Shown here: positions 24,052-35,591 of the stretch, piece after piece | Layout: each line of letters begins with the position of its first letter | Numbering within the stretch: the stretch's first letter is position 1 | Source of the DNA: Calonectria ilicicola | Taxonomy: Eukaryota > Ascomycota > Sordariomycetes > Hypocreales > Nectriaceae | Reading direction: 5' to 3' | Length of the DNA stretch: 64,000 nt | Assembly (NCBI GenBank): GCA_020809705.1 | Contig: CP085826.1 | Coordinates: 5,022,001 to 5,086,000, forward strand | Position numbers and translations under genes: made by a program | The notes under the pieces: generated by a model | Seen by the model: the letters and a program-made list of their open reading frames with translations, nothing else | The model's database searches: none | Told to the model about the DNA's origin: nothing

Positions 24052-27000
24052 ATGGGCGGAGGTCGCGAGGTTAAGGGCAATGGCTCTTACCCAGTGCTTG
24101 CCGAGCGCCCCGTCGGCGTGCCCAAAACCAGCATCCTAAAAGGCCGTATCGAGCCGTTCTATAAGCCAGGACAGTACGAAAAGATCAATTTACTGGCGTA
24201 TGTCTCCCAGCGTATTCAATTCCATTTGTGTCCAGCACTGACGGATGGATTATAGAAACATGTACAACGCCAAGTACTCGGGGAAGCCTCATGTTAAGCT
24301 GTGGGTCTGGGATGCCCCAGAGACGACCCGCCCAACATTCAAAGAAGCCACAAGCCATGAGTTCAGAGAAACCCACGTTGGTACCTCGTTTGGTCCCTCA
24401 TGGTCCACCCACTGGTTCAAGGTTGTGTTGCGCATCCCCAATGATATTCTCGAGGAAGAGCTCCTCGAGCTTCACTGGGATGCCAACAATGAAGGCACTG
24501 TGTGGACCGAGGAGGGGGTTCCCATCCAAGGCCTAACCGGGGGTGGTGAGCGCATCGAGTGGGTCATCCCCAGATCATTCCGCGATGGGCAAGACCATAC
24601 GCTATACATCGAAATGGCCTGTAACGGCATGTTTGGGAACGCGCCAAATGGTCAAACTAGCATTGCGCCGCCCGACCCAAACAAGTACTTTACTCTCAGC
24701 AGAGCTGAAATTGTCGCTGTTAATGTTCCGGCTCGCATGCTTCACTTCGACATGTGGGAGCTCGGCGATGCTGCTCGTGAACTGCCAGAGAACGGGGCTG
24801 AGCAGAACCAGGCTCTCTCGGTTGCGATGAGAATCATTAATACATTTAAGGTGAACGATCAAGAGTCCATCCTCGAGTGCCGAAAGATTGCTCAAGAAAT
24901 TTTGGGCCCTGACGTTGACTCCCACCGTGTCTATGAAGTAGGCAAGGACCCGGTTGTTTTTGGAATTGGACATTGCCATATCGATAGTTGTTGGCTCTGG
25001 CCCTGGGCCGAGACTAAGCGCAAAGTTGTCAGGTCCTGGACAAACCAGTGCGATTTGATGGATCGCTATCCAGAGGCCCACTTTGCGTGCTCCCAGGCTC
25101 AGCAATACAAATGGCTGAAGCAGAACTACCCTGCCGCGTTCGAACGAGTTAAATCCAAGGTTCGCGAAGGCCAATTCCATCCCATTGGCGGTAGCTGGGT
25201 TGAGCATGATACCAATATGCCCTCGGGCGAGTCTCTTTCTCGCCAGTTCTTCTACGGCCAGAGGTTCTTTGAGAGCGAGTTCGGTTTTCGCTGCCGCACC
25301 TTCTGGCTGCCCGATACCTTTGGATACTCAAGCCAGCTTCCTCAACTTTGCCGGCAGGCAGGCATGGACCGCTTCATGACCCAGAAGCTGAGTTGGAACA
25401 ATATCAACAACTTCCCCCACACCACCTTTATGTGGGTCAGCCCTGATGGCAGTCAAGTCATTTGTCACATGCCTCCTTCAGAGACATACACTTCAGATGC
25501 CAACTTTGGTGATGTCAAAAGAAGCATCTCCCAGCACAAAACAATGCGAGTTGATAGCTCTTCGCTGCTTGTCTTTGGCAAAGGTGACGGCGGCGGCGGT
25601 CCAACATGGCAGCATTTTGAGAAACTCCGACGGTGTGCTGGTATTAGCAACACAATTGGAGGCATTCCAAAACTCAAGCTTGGCTTGACGGTTGATGACT
25701 TCTTTGATCGACTTAGCCCCAAGGTCAATGAGTTCCCAACATGGTATGGCGAGCTGTACTTCGAGCTGCACCGAGGTACCTACACAACGCAAGCCAACAA
25801 CAAGTATTATAACCGAAAGGCTGAAGTCATGCTGCGAGATATTGAACAGCTGGCTACAATTGCCTCAATCAAGAATCCATCATATAAGTATCCAACCGAA
25901 CATCTTGATGACATGTGGGAGGCCGTGCTTCTTTGCCAATTCCATGACTGTCTTCCAGGAAGTAGCATTGGAATGTGCTACGACGATTCGGATGAAGTAA
26001 GTGCTCTCTTCTCTCGCGAACTTGAAATCAAGTGTTAACATCTAGAAGCTCTACGCCAAGGTTTTTAAGACAGGAAAGCGATTGCTCAAAGAGCTCTACG
26101 ACTCTTTCGGCCTGTCGGATGACCGCGATGCCCGCAGCGGTGAACCTGTCGCCATCAACACTCTCCCGTGGCACCGCAAAGAGCTTGTTGAAATATCAGA
26201 CACAGAAGTGTGCGTTGCCTGTGGTGATGGCCAGATGATTGCGCTTCGCACATTCAAGACGCAAGAAAACAAGCCTGCAGTAACCGTGTCCGAGGAGTCG
26301 GCAAATGTATTTATTTTGACAAACGACGAGATTCGTGTCACTGTTGCTGCAGGACGTATCATCTCGATCCAGGACCTGGTCGAGGGCCGTGAGATCATCG
26401 ACAAGGGAGGCAAAGCCAACAATTTCGTCGTTTTTGATGACGTTCCTCTCTACTGGCAGGCATGGGACGTTGAAGTCTACCACTTGGATACTCGCCAAGA
26501 ACTGGAGTACGGCCAAACAAGCATCTATGAACAGAAACCTCACCGGGTTACTCTGGTTACTGATGTAAAAATCAGCGCGCAAAGTTCGCTCAGATCATTT
26601 ATTAGCTTGTCGGCGCCTCTCAAGGGCAAACCCTGCCAGATTGAGTGTGCCGCTGAGGTTGATTGGCATGAAAACTGCAAGTTCCTCAAGGTTGAATTCC
26701 CTGTTGACATTGTTAACACGGAGGCTTCATACGAGACCGCCTACAGCATCACCAAGCGTCCAACCCACTACAATACAAGCTGGGATATGGCCAAGTTTGA
26801 GGTTTGCTGCCATAAATTTGCCGATTTGTCAGAGCATAACTATGGAGTTTCCATCCTTAACGACAGCAAATATGGGTTTGCGACTGCTGGAAAGCTCATG
26901 CGTTTGTCCCTGCTTCGTTCCCCTAAAGCACCCGATGCGAATGCAGACATGGGGCGCCATTCCATTCGCTGGGCTATCCTACCCCACAAAGGAGCTCTAT

Positions 27001-27401
27001 CCTCGGTCACTGTCAAAGCGGCATATGCCTTCAACAACCCCCTAAAGCTTCTTTCCGGATCAAAGCTGGCTATTCAGGAGCTTGCTGAATCACCCATCAA
27101 GCTGATCAACACGGATGAATCTCAATCTTTGGTCCTGGACACTATCAAACGTGGTCATGATGATGAGGATGTTACCCGCAATGAAGGAATCCGTGTCAAC
27201 AAAGGACAGAGTATCATCTGCCGTGTGTACGAGTCCCTGGGTGGTCACAGCAGAGGCATTATTCAGACCAAATTCAAGTTGAGGCGAGTCAGCAGGGCCA
27301 ACCTCCTTGAGGATGAGGTGGAAGATATCGATTTTGCCGATGGCAAGTTTTCTATCAAGCTCCGGCCTTTCGAGGTAGCTACCTTCAAGCTCCACTTGTA
27401 G
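24052..27401 (+). CDS. AMS1: Vacuolar alpha-mannosidase, glycoside hydrolase family 38
   Basis: Three exons, 24052-24197, 24256-25996 and 26046-27401, give 1080 residues. The enzyme hydrolyses alpha-mannose from oligosaccharides released during glycoprotein turnover. The GH38 domain contains the metal-binding HCHIDSCWLWPW block near residue 287, the nucleophile motif WLPDTFGYS near 400, LFGKGDGGGG and HRGTYTTQ. The middle three-helix segment and the beta-rich C-terminal half (ending EVATFKLHL) are complete. There is no signal peptide, as expected for Ams1, which reaches the vacuole through the cytoplasm-to-vacuole/autophagy route as an oligomer. Intron 1 joins KINLLA to NMYNAKYSG and intron 2 joins DDSDE to KLYAKVF, both in frame. 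The length matches yeast Ams1 (about 1080). Confidence 0.95.
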
Positions 27402-27829
27402 CCTCATGGAGAAGTTGGGCGTGGGTGTCTTGATCCAATCAGTGTTATACCCAAGTTTTGATCCAAGAAACAAAGTCAAAGCACACGGGATTTTGTTCAA
27501 TTAGCAAGGAATATGGGGGTTGATGAAACGGACAGTAGTAGTGTGAGGAGGTTACAACAGCAGACTGATAACAAGGGGAGACCCGGAAATGCATTATGAT
27601 TGATTGATTGCACATAGTAGTTTATCCTGGATGAAATCAATTCCTCTATTAAATCAGTTCCCTAAAACGCCGCTACCGTTTCCTGTGACAGGGCAATCAA
27701 GCCGAGCTAAGTCAAGTAAAGTCATCAAGACAGATGATAAATCCATCAGATAGAGGGCACAGAGTATCCTACAAGATCCCATCCTCATCATCAAACAAAA
27801 ACAGCCAATGGCAAGTAGACCTGGGTAAT
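27402..27829. other. Convergent intergenic region
   Basis: 3' sequence of AMS1 and of the kinase gene on the other strand; a TGATTGATTGATTG repeat sits near 27598-27610. No gene is visible. Confidence 0.45.
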
Positions 27830-29159
27830 CTAGTGACCATCCTCAGGCAGGTGTTCAATAACATCCTGGACTATTTCAATCAACTCATCAATGTCGGGTC
27901 GTTCCGAGGGCTCAACAGCGAGACAGTCTCGCACCACTTGGCGAATAGGGTCGCTGATCTCAATGGCAGGTGTGCTTTGCTGCTGCTGCTGCGGACGCAT
28001 GCTGTTGGTTCGCTTGACGCCCTGGGGGCCTTCGTCTGGGAAGCGCCAGTCACCACCGAGGACACACAAGGAAAGTGTGCCACCAGTTTCGTCGGAGCGC
28101 ATTTCAAAGGGAGACTTGCCGACAAGACATGCGTAAAGAGTGCAACCGAGCGACCAAATGTCGACCTTGGTATCAATGACGGTGTCGGTGCGGACGTCAA
28201 AGAGCTCCGGCGCTCGGTAGGGCATAGTCGAGTGCTCGGCGGCTGTGTCTTGGATTTGGAGAGCAAGTGATTGGGAGGTGACGGGGATGGGAGAAGCAGC
28301 GACGGAACCCAGATCCATGAGAATCGGGTTAGAGCCACTATCGTCAATCATGATGTTGCCTGTAAAATGTCAGTGAGAGGATTCAAACCACGAACCAGGG
28401 AAAACGTACCTGGCTTGATATCGCGATGGGCATAAGCCTGGATCGACCTGCCCCCGCTGACTTGGTTCTCGCCCTCCATTAAGGGCCTCTCTTGCTCGCC
28501 CTCCTCTTCCTCCTCGGTTCGTTTACCCCTCGTGCCCATCCTCCCAGCATCCTCCTCGTGGCCCATATCCATGCGCTCCACAGCCGGCTTGTAGTTATGC
28601 ATAGCGCGCAAGGCCTTGCAAACACCTAGGAAGAGCAGCATAAGGCGGCGTTCGGGGAATCGGTCGTGGTTGACAAGATTGGCATTGATCATGTCCTGAA
28701 GGTTACCGCGCTTGAAGTAAGGTAGGAGGACATAGACGGTCTTGGTGGATTCGTCTGCGCCGCGTTCGGTAGCGACGGAGTGGTCGATGGCGGAAATAAT
28801 GCTGGGTACGTGGTTGAAGAGGCGGTAGGCGTCGACCTCGCGCATAGCTTGCTGGACCGACTCGGCGCCAAAGGGGCAGCGAATCTTCTTGAGCGCGAAC
28901 AGCTCATGGGTGGCGGTGTCCTCGACGAGGTAGACGTAGGAGAAACCGCCCTAGGCGAGACAAACGAGGTCAGCACAATGTCTTCGCATGGAGTGGAAGA
29001 GCGTGAAAGAGCCGATTAGAGCCGCTAGGAGCAGCTTACCTCGCCGAGGAGCCGTAGAATCTTGAAGCTACGACTGTTGATTTTAAGGGTGGGCGATCCG
29101 GGGAAGCAGTTAAGGCAATTCCCGAAGGAGTAGAAGAGATCTTGGAGGATTTGCGCCAT
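27830..29159 (-). CDS. STK16/Env7-type serine/threonine protein kinase
   Basis: Three exons, 29159-29040, 28950-28410 and 28359-27830, give 396 residues. The glycine loop LLGEGGFSYVYLVED is restored by the first splice, followed by FALKKI (lysine), the catalytic loop HRDIKPGN spanning intron 2, DLGS in place of DFG, and the activation segment MPYRAPELFD. DLGS and this APE context are typical of the NAK-family member STK16/MPSK1 and yeast Env7, membrane kinases of Golgi or vacuole that restrain membrane fusion or trafficking. Cysteines 15 and 18 near the N-terminus are candidates for palmitoylation, the known anchor of this family. A charged insert of about 55 residues (157-213, Glu-rich and probably disordered) sits just before the catalytic loop. 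The gene could be named ENV7, but orthology was not tested. Confidence 0.88.
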
Positions 29160-30480
29160 GGTGGTTGATACTATGTCGTCCAAATGAAGTGGCGAGTGCT
29201 TTAGTTCAGGAAGGGCTCGCTTCTACGTGAGGTTGTCGTCAGTTCGTGTTGGGAAAGGTGGTCCGTCGGTCCAAGCGGATACGGATGAGTGAGGGTGGGC
29301 ACACGCACGCCCTGGCGCTTCTCGAAAATGGGGAGGCAGGCGAGGAGGTGTGCGCAATTGAGGCCGAGAGCGTCGCTCAATGCTCGGGGGTTTAGTGTGC
29401 CTTGAAGTCAAGAGTCGCTGCGAGATTGGGTAAATTGACTGATGTCGAGATCAGAGAGCTGACACGAATATGGCAGAGGGCTCAGCCACGCAACCCAGAG
29501 CTCAGCCACGATAGCATCAACGAAGGGACGATGGGGCGCGTACCTGCTTGCACTCCAGACTGCATCGGTAGGTACATACTGTACCTCCTGGGCTGGGGGG
29601 TACGTACGTATCGCCCACTCTTTGGATTGACGGCATGATCCCCACATCAAACGGCTGGTCTGGTCCTGGTTGGCCGAGCTTAGGCCATTGTTCACCGGGT
29701 TAATAATGTGGGTCCGTGCATGCTATCTCCTCACCTTGAGGTCACACTTGAGGTTGCATCCTTGGAAACTGACGCCATCAAATGGGAGGTTTGGGGAAAA
29801 AAGGAAAGAAAAAAAAACATGAAGAATATTACTGGGTGGACGGCACCGGTCTAGTCAATTGAGAATCTTAGGATTAAGTAAAATATCGCAAACTCTCGTG
29901 CTTTCTATGCGTATTGCTAACCCTCGCTTGAACTTTGGATGCTAAAATAAGCTCATAATTCCCATACCAACACCACACAAGCTGACGACTACTACTGCAA
30001 TCACGCGGTGAGGCATTGCTCTACCTTTGTCACCTCTTCCATTTCTCGCGCATCACATATATCATTTATACCACTCAGCGCCTAGACGGAGCTAATTTCA
30101 AAATAAAAAAATTGCCATTCAGAAATAATACATAAACACCTTCCTTGAATGCTTTTATGTCGCTCTAATCACAAAATATCGCCTATTCCCTTCCATTATC
30201 CATTGTATGCATTCCATGTAAAACTGAGGTACTTGACCCTGCTCCTGTATTGCTTTTCCTACTGATTAAAAACTTGGCAACGTGCCGCTGCACTCACCCA
30301 CACCTCAACTTTGTGGGTAAGTGCAAAACCGAATCCTGCAATGTACACCGCAAAACGGCTGGGTCCCACTCATTCAATGCAAGTCAACACTTGCGGTGGT
30401 CATCAATTGCAGCACTCAATGATGCTCGACGGTGGATTTTTTTTTTTTTTTTGAGGGGTCATTCTTTGTTACCATTGCGC
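29160..30480. other. Intergenic region between kinase promoter and SNT2 3' end
   Basis: 1.3 kb without a recognisable gene. From about 29820 to 30240 it is AT-rich. A T-run of about 15 lies at 30438-30452, close to the SNT2 stop codon on the minus strand (an A-run in the transcript sense). Confidence 0.45.
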
Positions 30481-33400
30481 CTACGAAAGAAGATTCCGCA
30501 GAGATGGGCTGGCGCTGGCTCCGCTGGCTGGTCGGCTCTCTGGAGGCCGCGGTGGCTCATGTGGAGGTGGCAGCCCATTCCGAGATGCTGGGGGGCTACC
30601 ATGGGGGGCTGAAAAGGGCGTCCGCTGCGGGTGTAGGCCTTGCGCAAATGCTTCAGTCCTTGGGGGCGGTAAGTGTGTGGCTGACCCGTGGTGGTGTCCA
30701 TGATATGGGTGGGCATAACGCGAGGGCGGGGCTGGCCCACCGCTCAACCGTCGAGGTGACGGCGGCAACCCATTCACATAAGGCTGCGGGCCATGATTTC
30801 CCAGGTGACCAACAGGCAATGGACCTTGCGGCGGAGGACCAGAAAGTGGTGGAGGTCGAAGGGAGGAGAGGTGTGGTGGGTTATGGAGAGGAGGAGGTCC
30901 CCCGTTTAGATGGCGAGGAGGAGACCCATGCTGGCTTCCTGGTCGAGGACCCCACTCAGTGTAATGTCCTCTTGACAGAGGTGGAGGGGGGTAAGCAGGT
31001 CCAGCAGGTCCTGGTCGCGGGCCAAGGCCGTGTTCCGAAACATGAGATGGTGCCTGGATCGGAGGGGGGCCGTTCTGAGGAGGATGTGTCGGCCATGCAT
31101 AGCTAGAATGTGTCGTTTCGCGATGGTTGGGTATCTGAGGCGGCGGTGGCGGACTTCGCAAAGGCGGCACTGCGGCTGGCAGGCTAGGCTCGCGGGCAGG
31201 TGGCTTGGGCGTCTCTACTTTAGGGGACGGTGGGCGTGGAGGATGTGCCTTCGCAGTGCGGTTGTGCTTCCGACACTTGTGGCATTGGAAGCGTCTCTGC
31301 TCGACGAATTTCTGAGCCTCGCTCCCCAGTGTACCGTAATGGCCATTCGTAAGTTCTCGTTCTTGCGAATTGTCGATAGGCCACCACTTTGGACTGACAT
31401 CAATGCCACAGGTAATGCAAACCTTCTCGCCCTTGTGCGGATCTGAAGTCGAATCTCCGCTCTCTCCCTGTCGCTGGTGGCCCATTCCGCTGCTACCGGA
31501 AATCGTCGTTGTTGAAGATCGCCGCATACCCGGCTGAGCTGGGGTACCAGTCATCTTTGCCACGGTCGTCATCAAAGTTGCCTTGCGTACCGTTCCTGTC
31601 AGTGTAAGGTCTGCCTGTTTGAAATTCTGGACATAAAGCTGAAGAGCATTCAGTCCTGAATCAGGCGCCATATCATGCATTCGATGCACGATTGTCTTGG
31701 TAGGGGCATGATCTGAGCACCAAATGGTGGCCGACATTATCCCGCTCTCCCCATTAATAGTCACAGTGTTAACTTGGTCTCGGCGTGAGCTCTTCACTGG
31801 TGCGATATCGAAGCCCAGGACGTGCCCTGCTTGACGTGCGCATTCAACATGATCTGTGAAACAGTTAGCAAATAATCTCCTAGCAAAAAACAAAAACAAA
31901 AAAAGAATGTCCATACAAGGCGTGCGGCACTGGTGGCACGAGACACATGCGCCCTCCTTTTTGTTGCAAATTTGGCACATCTCGTCATATCTTGATCTGG
32001 GAATCGAGGGAATGCCTTCTGATGGCTCCAACGCCTTTGCTCTGCCGAACTTCACCTCTGGAGTCCAAATTGCGCATGTAACATGAACCCAATTATTGTC
32101 AGCCGTTCTCTTGAGGGGTTCGCGAGGATTAACAGGTCGGTTCATATCCTCTTGCTTCTTGCGGTAATACTCGGCTGCTTTGCGAGCCTGCTGAACCTCA
32201 ACTCTCTCCTTTTCACGATCCTTTTCGGACATTTTCTTCTTGTGGTGGGTGAGCTTAGGCTGCTCCACAAAGTCCTGCTCCGTGTAATCGACAGGGCAGA
32301 GAACACATTTGTAGTGCTGCAATGATGTTAGAACACAAGAAAACCCAAAATTATACATCAACTTACAATCGAAACTTGGGGGCTTTTGTCGTTGGAACAC
32401 ATGTCGCAAACCCATTTTCCAGGATTGCGATTATCAATAACACCGTAACAGTTGCGATGCACCGTGAGACGGCATTCTCGACATGACAAATGCTGATCTC
32501 CTTGTGGCTCCAGCTGGTCACAAATTGCACAAGGGAGGACTCGTGGTTTAGGCATTTCAGGCGTCACAGTAGCCTCAGCGCTCTTATCCTTCTTCTTGGG
32601 AACCACGGCCCCTGATGTGCTGCCAGCATCGGACTGGCTGGTGTCTTCTTTCTCAGGTGGCGCACCCTTGAGCTTTTTCCGGGGCGGTTCCGGTCCATTG
32701 GCGGGAGCAGCAGGTGGAGTTGGAGCCCGCTCTGGTGTCATCATGCCCATTTCCTGGGCGGCTTGTAACTCCTTAAGGAGCTCTTCATCTTGCTTGCGCT
32801 TCCAAGCCCTTCCGCCAGCCTGTGCAACTTTCTTGGCCACCTCTTCCAGGTCTTCCCATCGAATGGCATATCGGCGCCAAAGCTCAGCGCATCGGCGACA
32901 CAGAGCAACCACGTACTGGCCTCCTTTATCTTTGCCAGAAGGCTTTGCGCCCATCTCGGTGACCGGACCCTGGGTTGCATTAGGGGCCCTTCGCCACTGT
33001 CGAGAGGTGGTCGTAGAGCAGAATTGACACATAAAACCGCGCTTCTTCTCCACGGCTTTTTCAATGTCAAACGCAGAATCGTCGTCGTTATCCGCAACGT
33101 CGTCAGCGAATTTGGTGGCCTCAGACTCGGCGCGTTTCGCCTCTTTTTTACCCTTACGGCCAGAATAATTAGACCAGATCTGTTTACCTCGCTCTGTCTT
33201 CTTCCAGGTGTAATAGTAGCGAGTGACTGTTCCAGGTGCCAGTGTTTTGACATGCTTCTTGACAAGATAAAGCTCCGAGCCATACTTTGAGACGGCTTCT
33301 TCGAACTTCTTTTGTTCTGCTGGGGTTAATTCAGGTTCTTTGAAAGCAACCTTGTCAGTCTCGGATAGAAGGCCGAGAGCACGTTTCGGATTAAAATTTG

Positions 33401-35591
33401 AATGGAATAATGTCTCCATTGCTACATCTTGCAGATTTGTCGACAGTTTCGGCAGGCCGAGATCCTTTGCCGTCGCTTTTGCCTTGTTCATGTATTCATC
33501 CATGTCCTTTTTGGAAATGGTGTCCTCTGGAGGGGGAATCCAGAGTGGGGTTGCGGTGCAGTTGGGATCTTCTTCATCATGGTCTTCGCCTCGTACTGTG
33601 TATCCTGGGGGCATCTCTTGTATCCATTTCGGTCGCTTTCCACGAGGGTACTCCCGAGGGTCGAGAAGTCCCTGGTTTTCTTTGGCCAACTTTGCCTCCT
33701 TCTTGCTATTTTTTTTCGTCTCAAGAGGTCTGACGTACTGCACAGTCTGGCCGGGCCAAGGGCCCACATTTGCCTGATTTCTAGGCCCTATACGGGTACT
33801 TGCGCGAGGATAAATACGGTCATCGTAGTCGAGCGCATCCTGTGGTTTGCAGTGCATGCCCAGGTATCGATAGGGCCAAAGACTGGCCTGGTAAATCTGC
33901 TCATCGGTGCCTTCATGATGAGCATCCTCATCCGGGCTAGTGCGCCCAGTATTAGCACCATGAGGATCTTCTTCATCCTCATCCAGCAGGTCATCTTCAT
34001 CGGCGTCGCCGTTGGGGTCATTAACGTTTGGGGTGTTGCGGGCCTCCAATTTGCGCTCCTGCGCTCGGCTACAGGCAGCGCAGGACCAGGCGAATCCACG
34101 GGAAGGCTTTTTCAACAATGGCGGCTTTACACAATTCATATGATAAGTATTTTTGCAGACAGCACAATCAACCGAGTCGTTGCTAGAGCTTGCGGTCAGC
34201 CACGGTCGCGAGTGGAACGTGGGGCAGTGCATGGCGGTACGTACCTGGCGCAATAACTGGTGCATCTCTTGCAGAGCTTAACGGCGCTAGTGAGCTCCTT
34301 GCCACGCCCCTGCTCAACTAGCACGTATTTCCAGCGGTCATCCAGGACCTTTTTCACATTGGCTGGCACGTTGACAATTGTCGACGTGGGAATTAGGTCG
34401 TAATTCTTCTGGATGTACCGGTCATAGAGCTTTTCGTACCAGAAGCAATCGGGCGTTTTTCGATACTCTTCCATGCTGATAATCTCAACCTTGTGCTTGA
34501 TCTGACACTTACCACGCAACGCCGTCAGCGGGCTGATGTCTGAGTGCATCGTCGCATAGACCATTCGCGTGTCCGGCGCTTTTCGCCCAATATCTTTAGG
34601 GCGGTAGTACCAGTTGATCCTGAGGGCATCCACGGGTTTAGAAGGGTCATTTTTTGAATGGAGGAACTCCATGATGCGGCCCAAGTAGTAGGGCTCTCCC
34701 GGCGGTTCACACACCAGGTACACATGATCTGCAATGCCAGTTAGCCCGCTCAGCGGTCCAATTTGCGGCGGACCTCACGCCTTACCGTTTGGCTCCAAAA
34801 TTGTGCCATCGTCGGCCACCATCTGTCGGTTGACAGGTCGAGCCTTGCAATTGTCAAAGGTCAACATGTTAGTCTCTGGCCACGAAATACCCTGTGAAGG
34901 TGCAGAAGCAGCTGCCACTCCAGCTCTTTTCGACGGCACATTACTGGCCGGTGCTTGATTGATGGGACCACCCGACTGGGCTGCCGCCTTGCGTTTCCGC
35001 GTCGGCTGTGCAGCAGTGGAAGCCGGTGTGGTGGTGGACGCGGTGTTCGGCCCGCTTGCGTGCCCATCTTTTTGGCCATTCTGCGACAGCCCTCCCCGAG
35101 CATCGTCTGTGCCTGTTACAGTGCTGGTGCTGGTGCCAGCCTTTCGCGAATTGGCAGCTCTGGGCGCATCGCTGTTGGCAGCAGCGCTAGCCTGACGCGA
35201 CGACTTTTTCGAGTCGCCTTCTTTCTTGTCATGATAGTAGTCATACACATCTGCGTCAATGTCCTTGTCCTCGGCATAGTTGGGGCGCGAGGTGCCATTC
35301 CTGTTACGGGAACGAGTCCCATAGGGCGAGGCTGTATCTCCAGTATCCTTGGCCATGGCATCAGAACCTGTCATGGGCTCGGATCCGGGCTTGGAATCTG
35401 GGTCAGTAGCTTTCGAATCCTTCGTGATGTTAGAAATGAGGTCAGGTCGCGACCACGCCTTGACAAGGCGCGGCTCATATGAGACAGAGAGGCCAGGTGA
35501 GAAGGAGCAAAAAAAAAGAGGTCGTGGTAGGTGAAGTGTAAATGAATGGGATTTGGGGGGAGGAAGGAAATCTCACATTTTGTTGTGCCAT
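30481..35591 (-). CDS. SNT2: Snt2-type chromatin protein: BAH, PHD, ELM2, SANT, extended PHD
   Basis: Certain exons are 35374-34786 (may extend upstream), 34728-34245, 34182-32367, 32316-31917 and 31853-30481. From the ATG at 35374 they encode 1553 residues. The frame stays open upstream, and a better-context ATG at 35591 (MAQQN, donor GTGAGA, acceptor ATGAG near 35474) would add 38 residues; this first exon is inferred. In order the protein has a disordered basic head, a BAH domain (EPPGEPYYLGRIMEF), a PHD finger completed across intron 2, a split ELM2-like block, a SANT domain (KKFEEAVSKYGSE), a Cys4 zinc site (CQFCSTTTSRQWRR...CRRC), a PHD plus extended PHD (CAICDQLEP to YHVECARQAGH), a second Cys4 site (CITCGIDVSPKWW) and a Pro-rich tail. 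Yeast Snt2 is a histone-binding E3 that acts with Ecm5/Rpd3 in stress transcription; filamentous homologues affect development. Confidence 0.92.
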
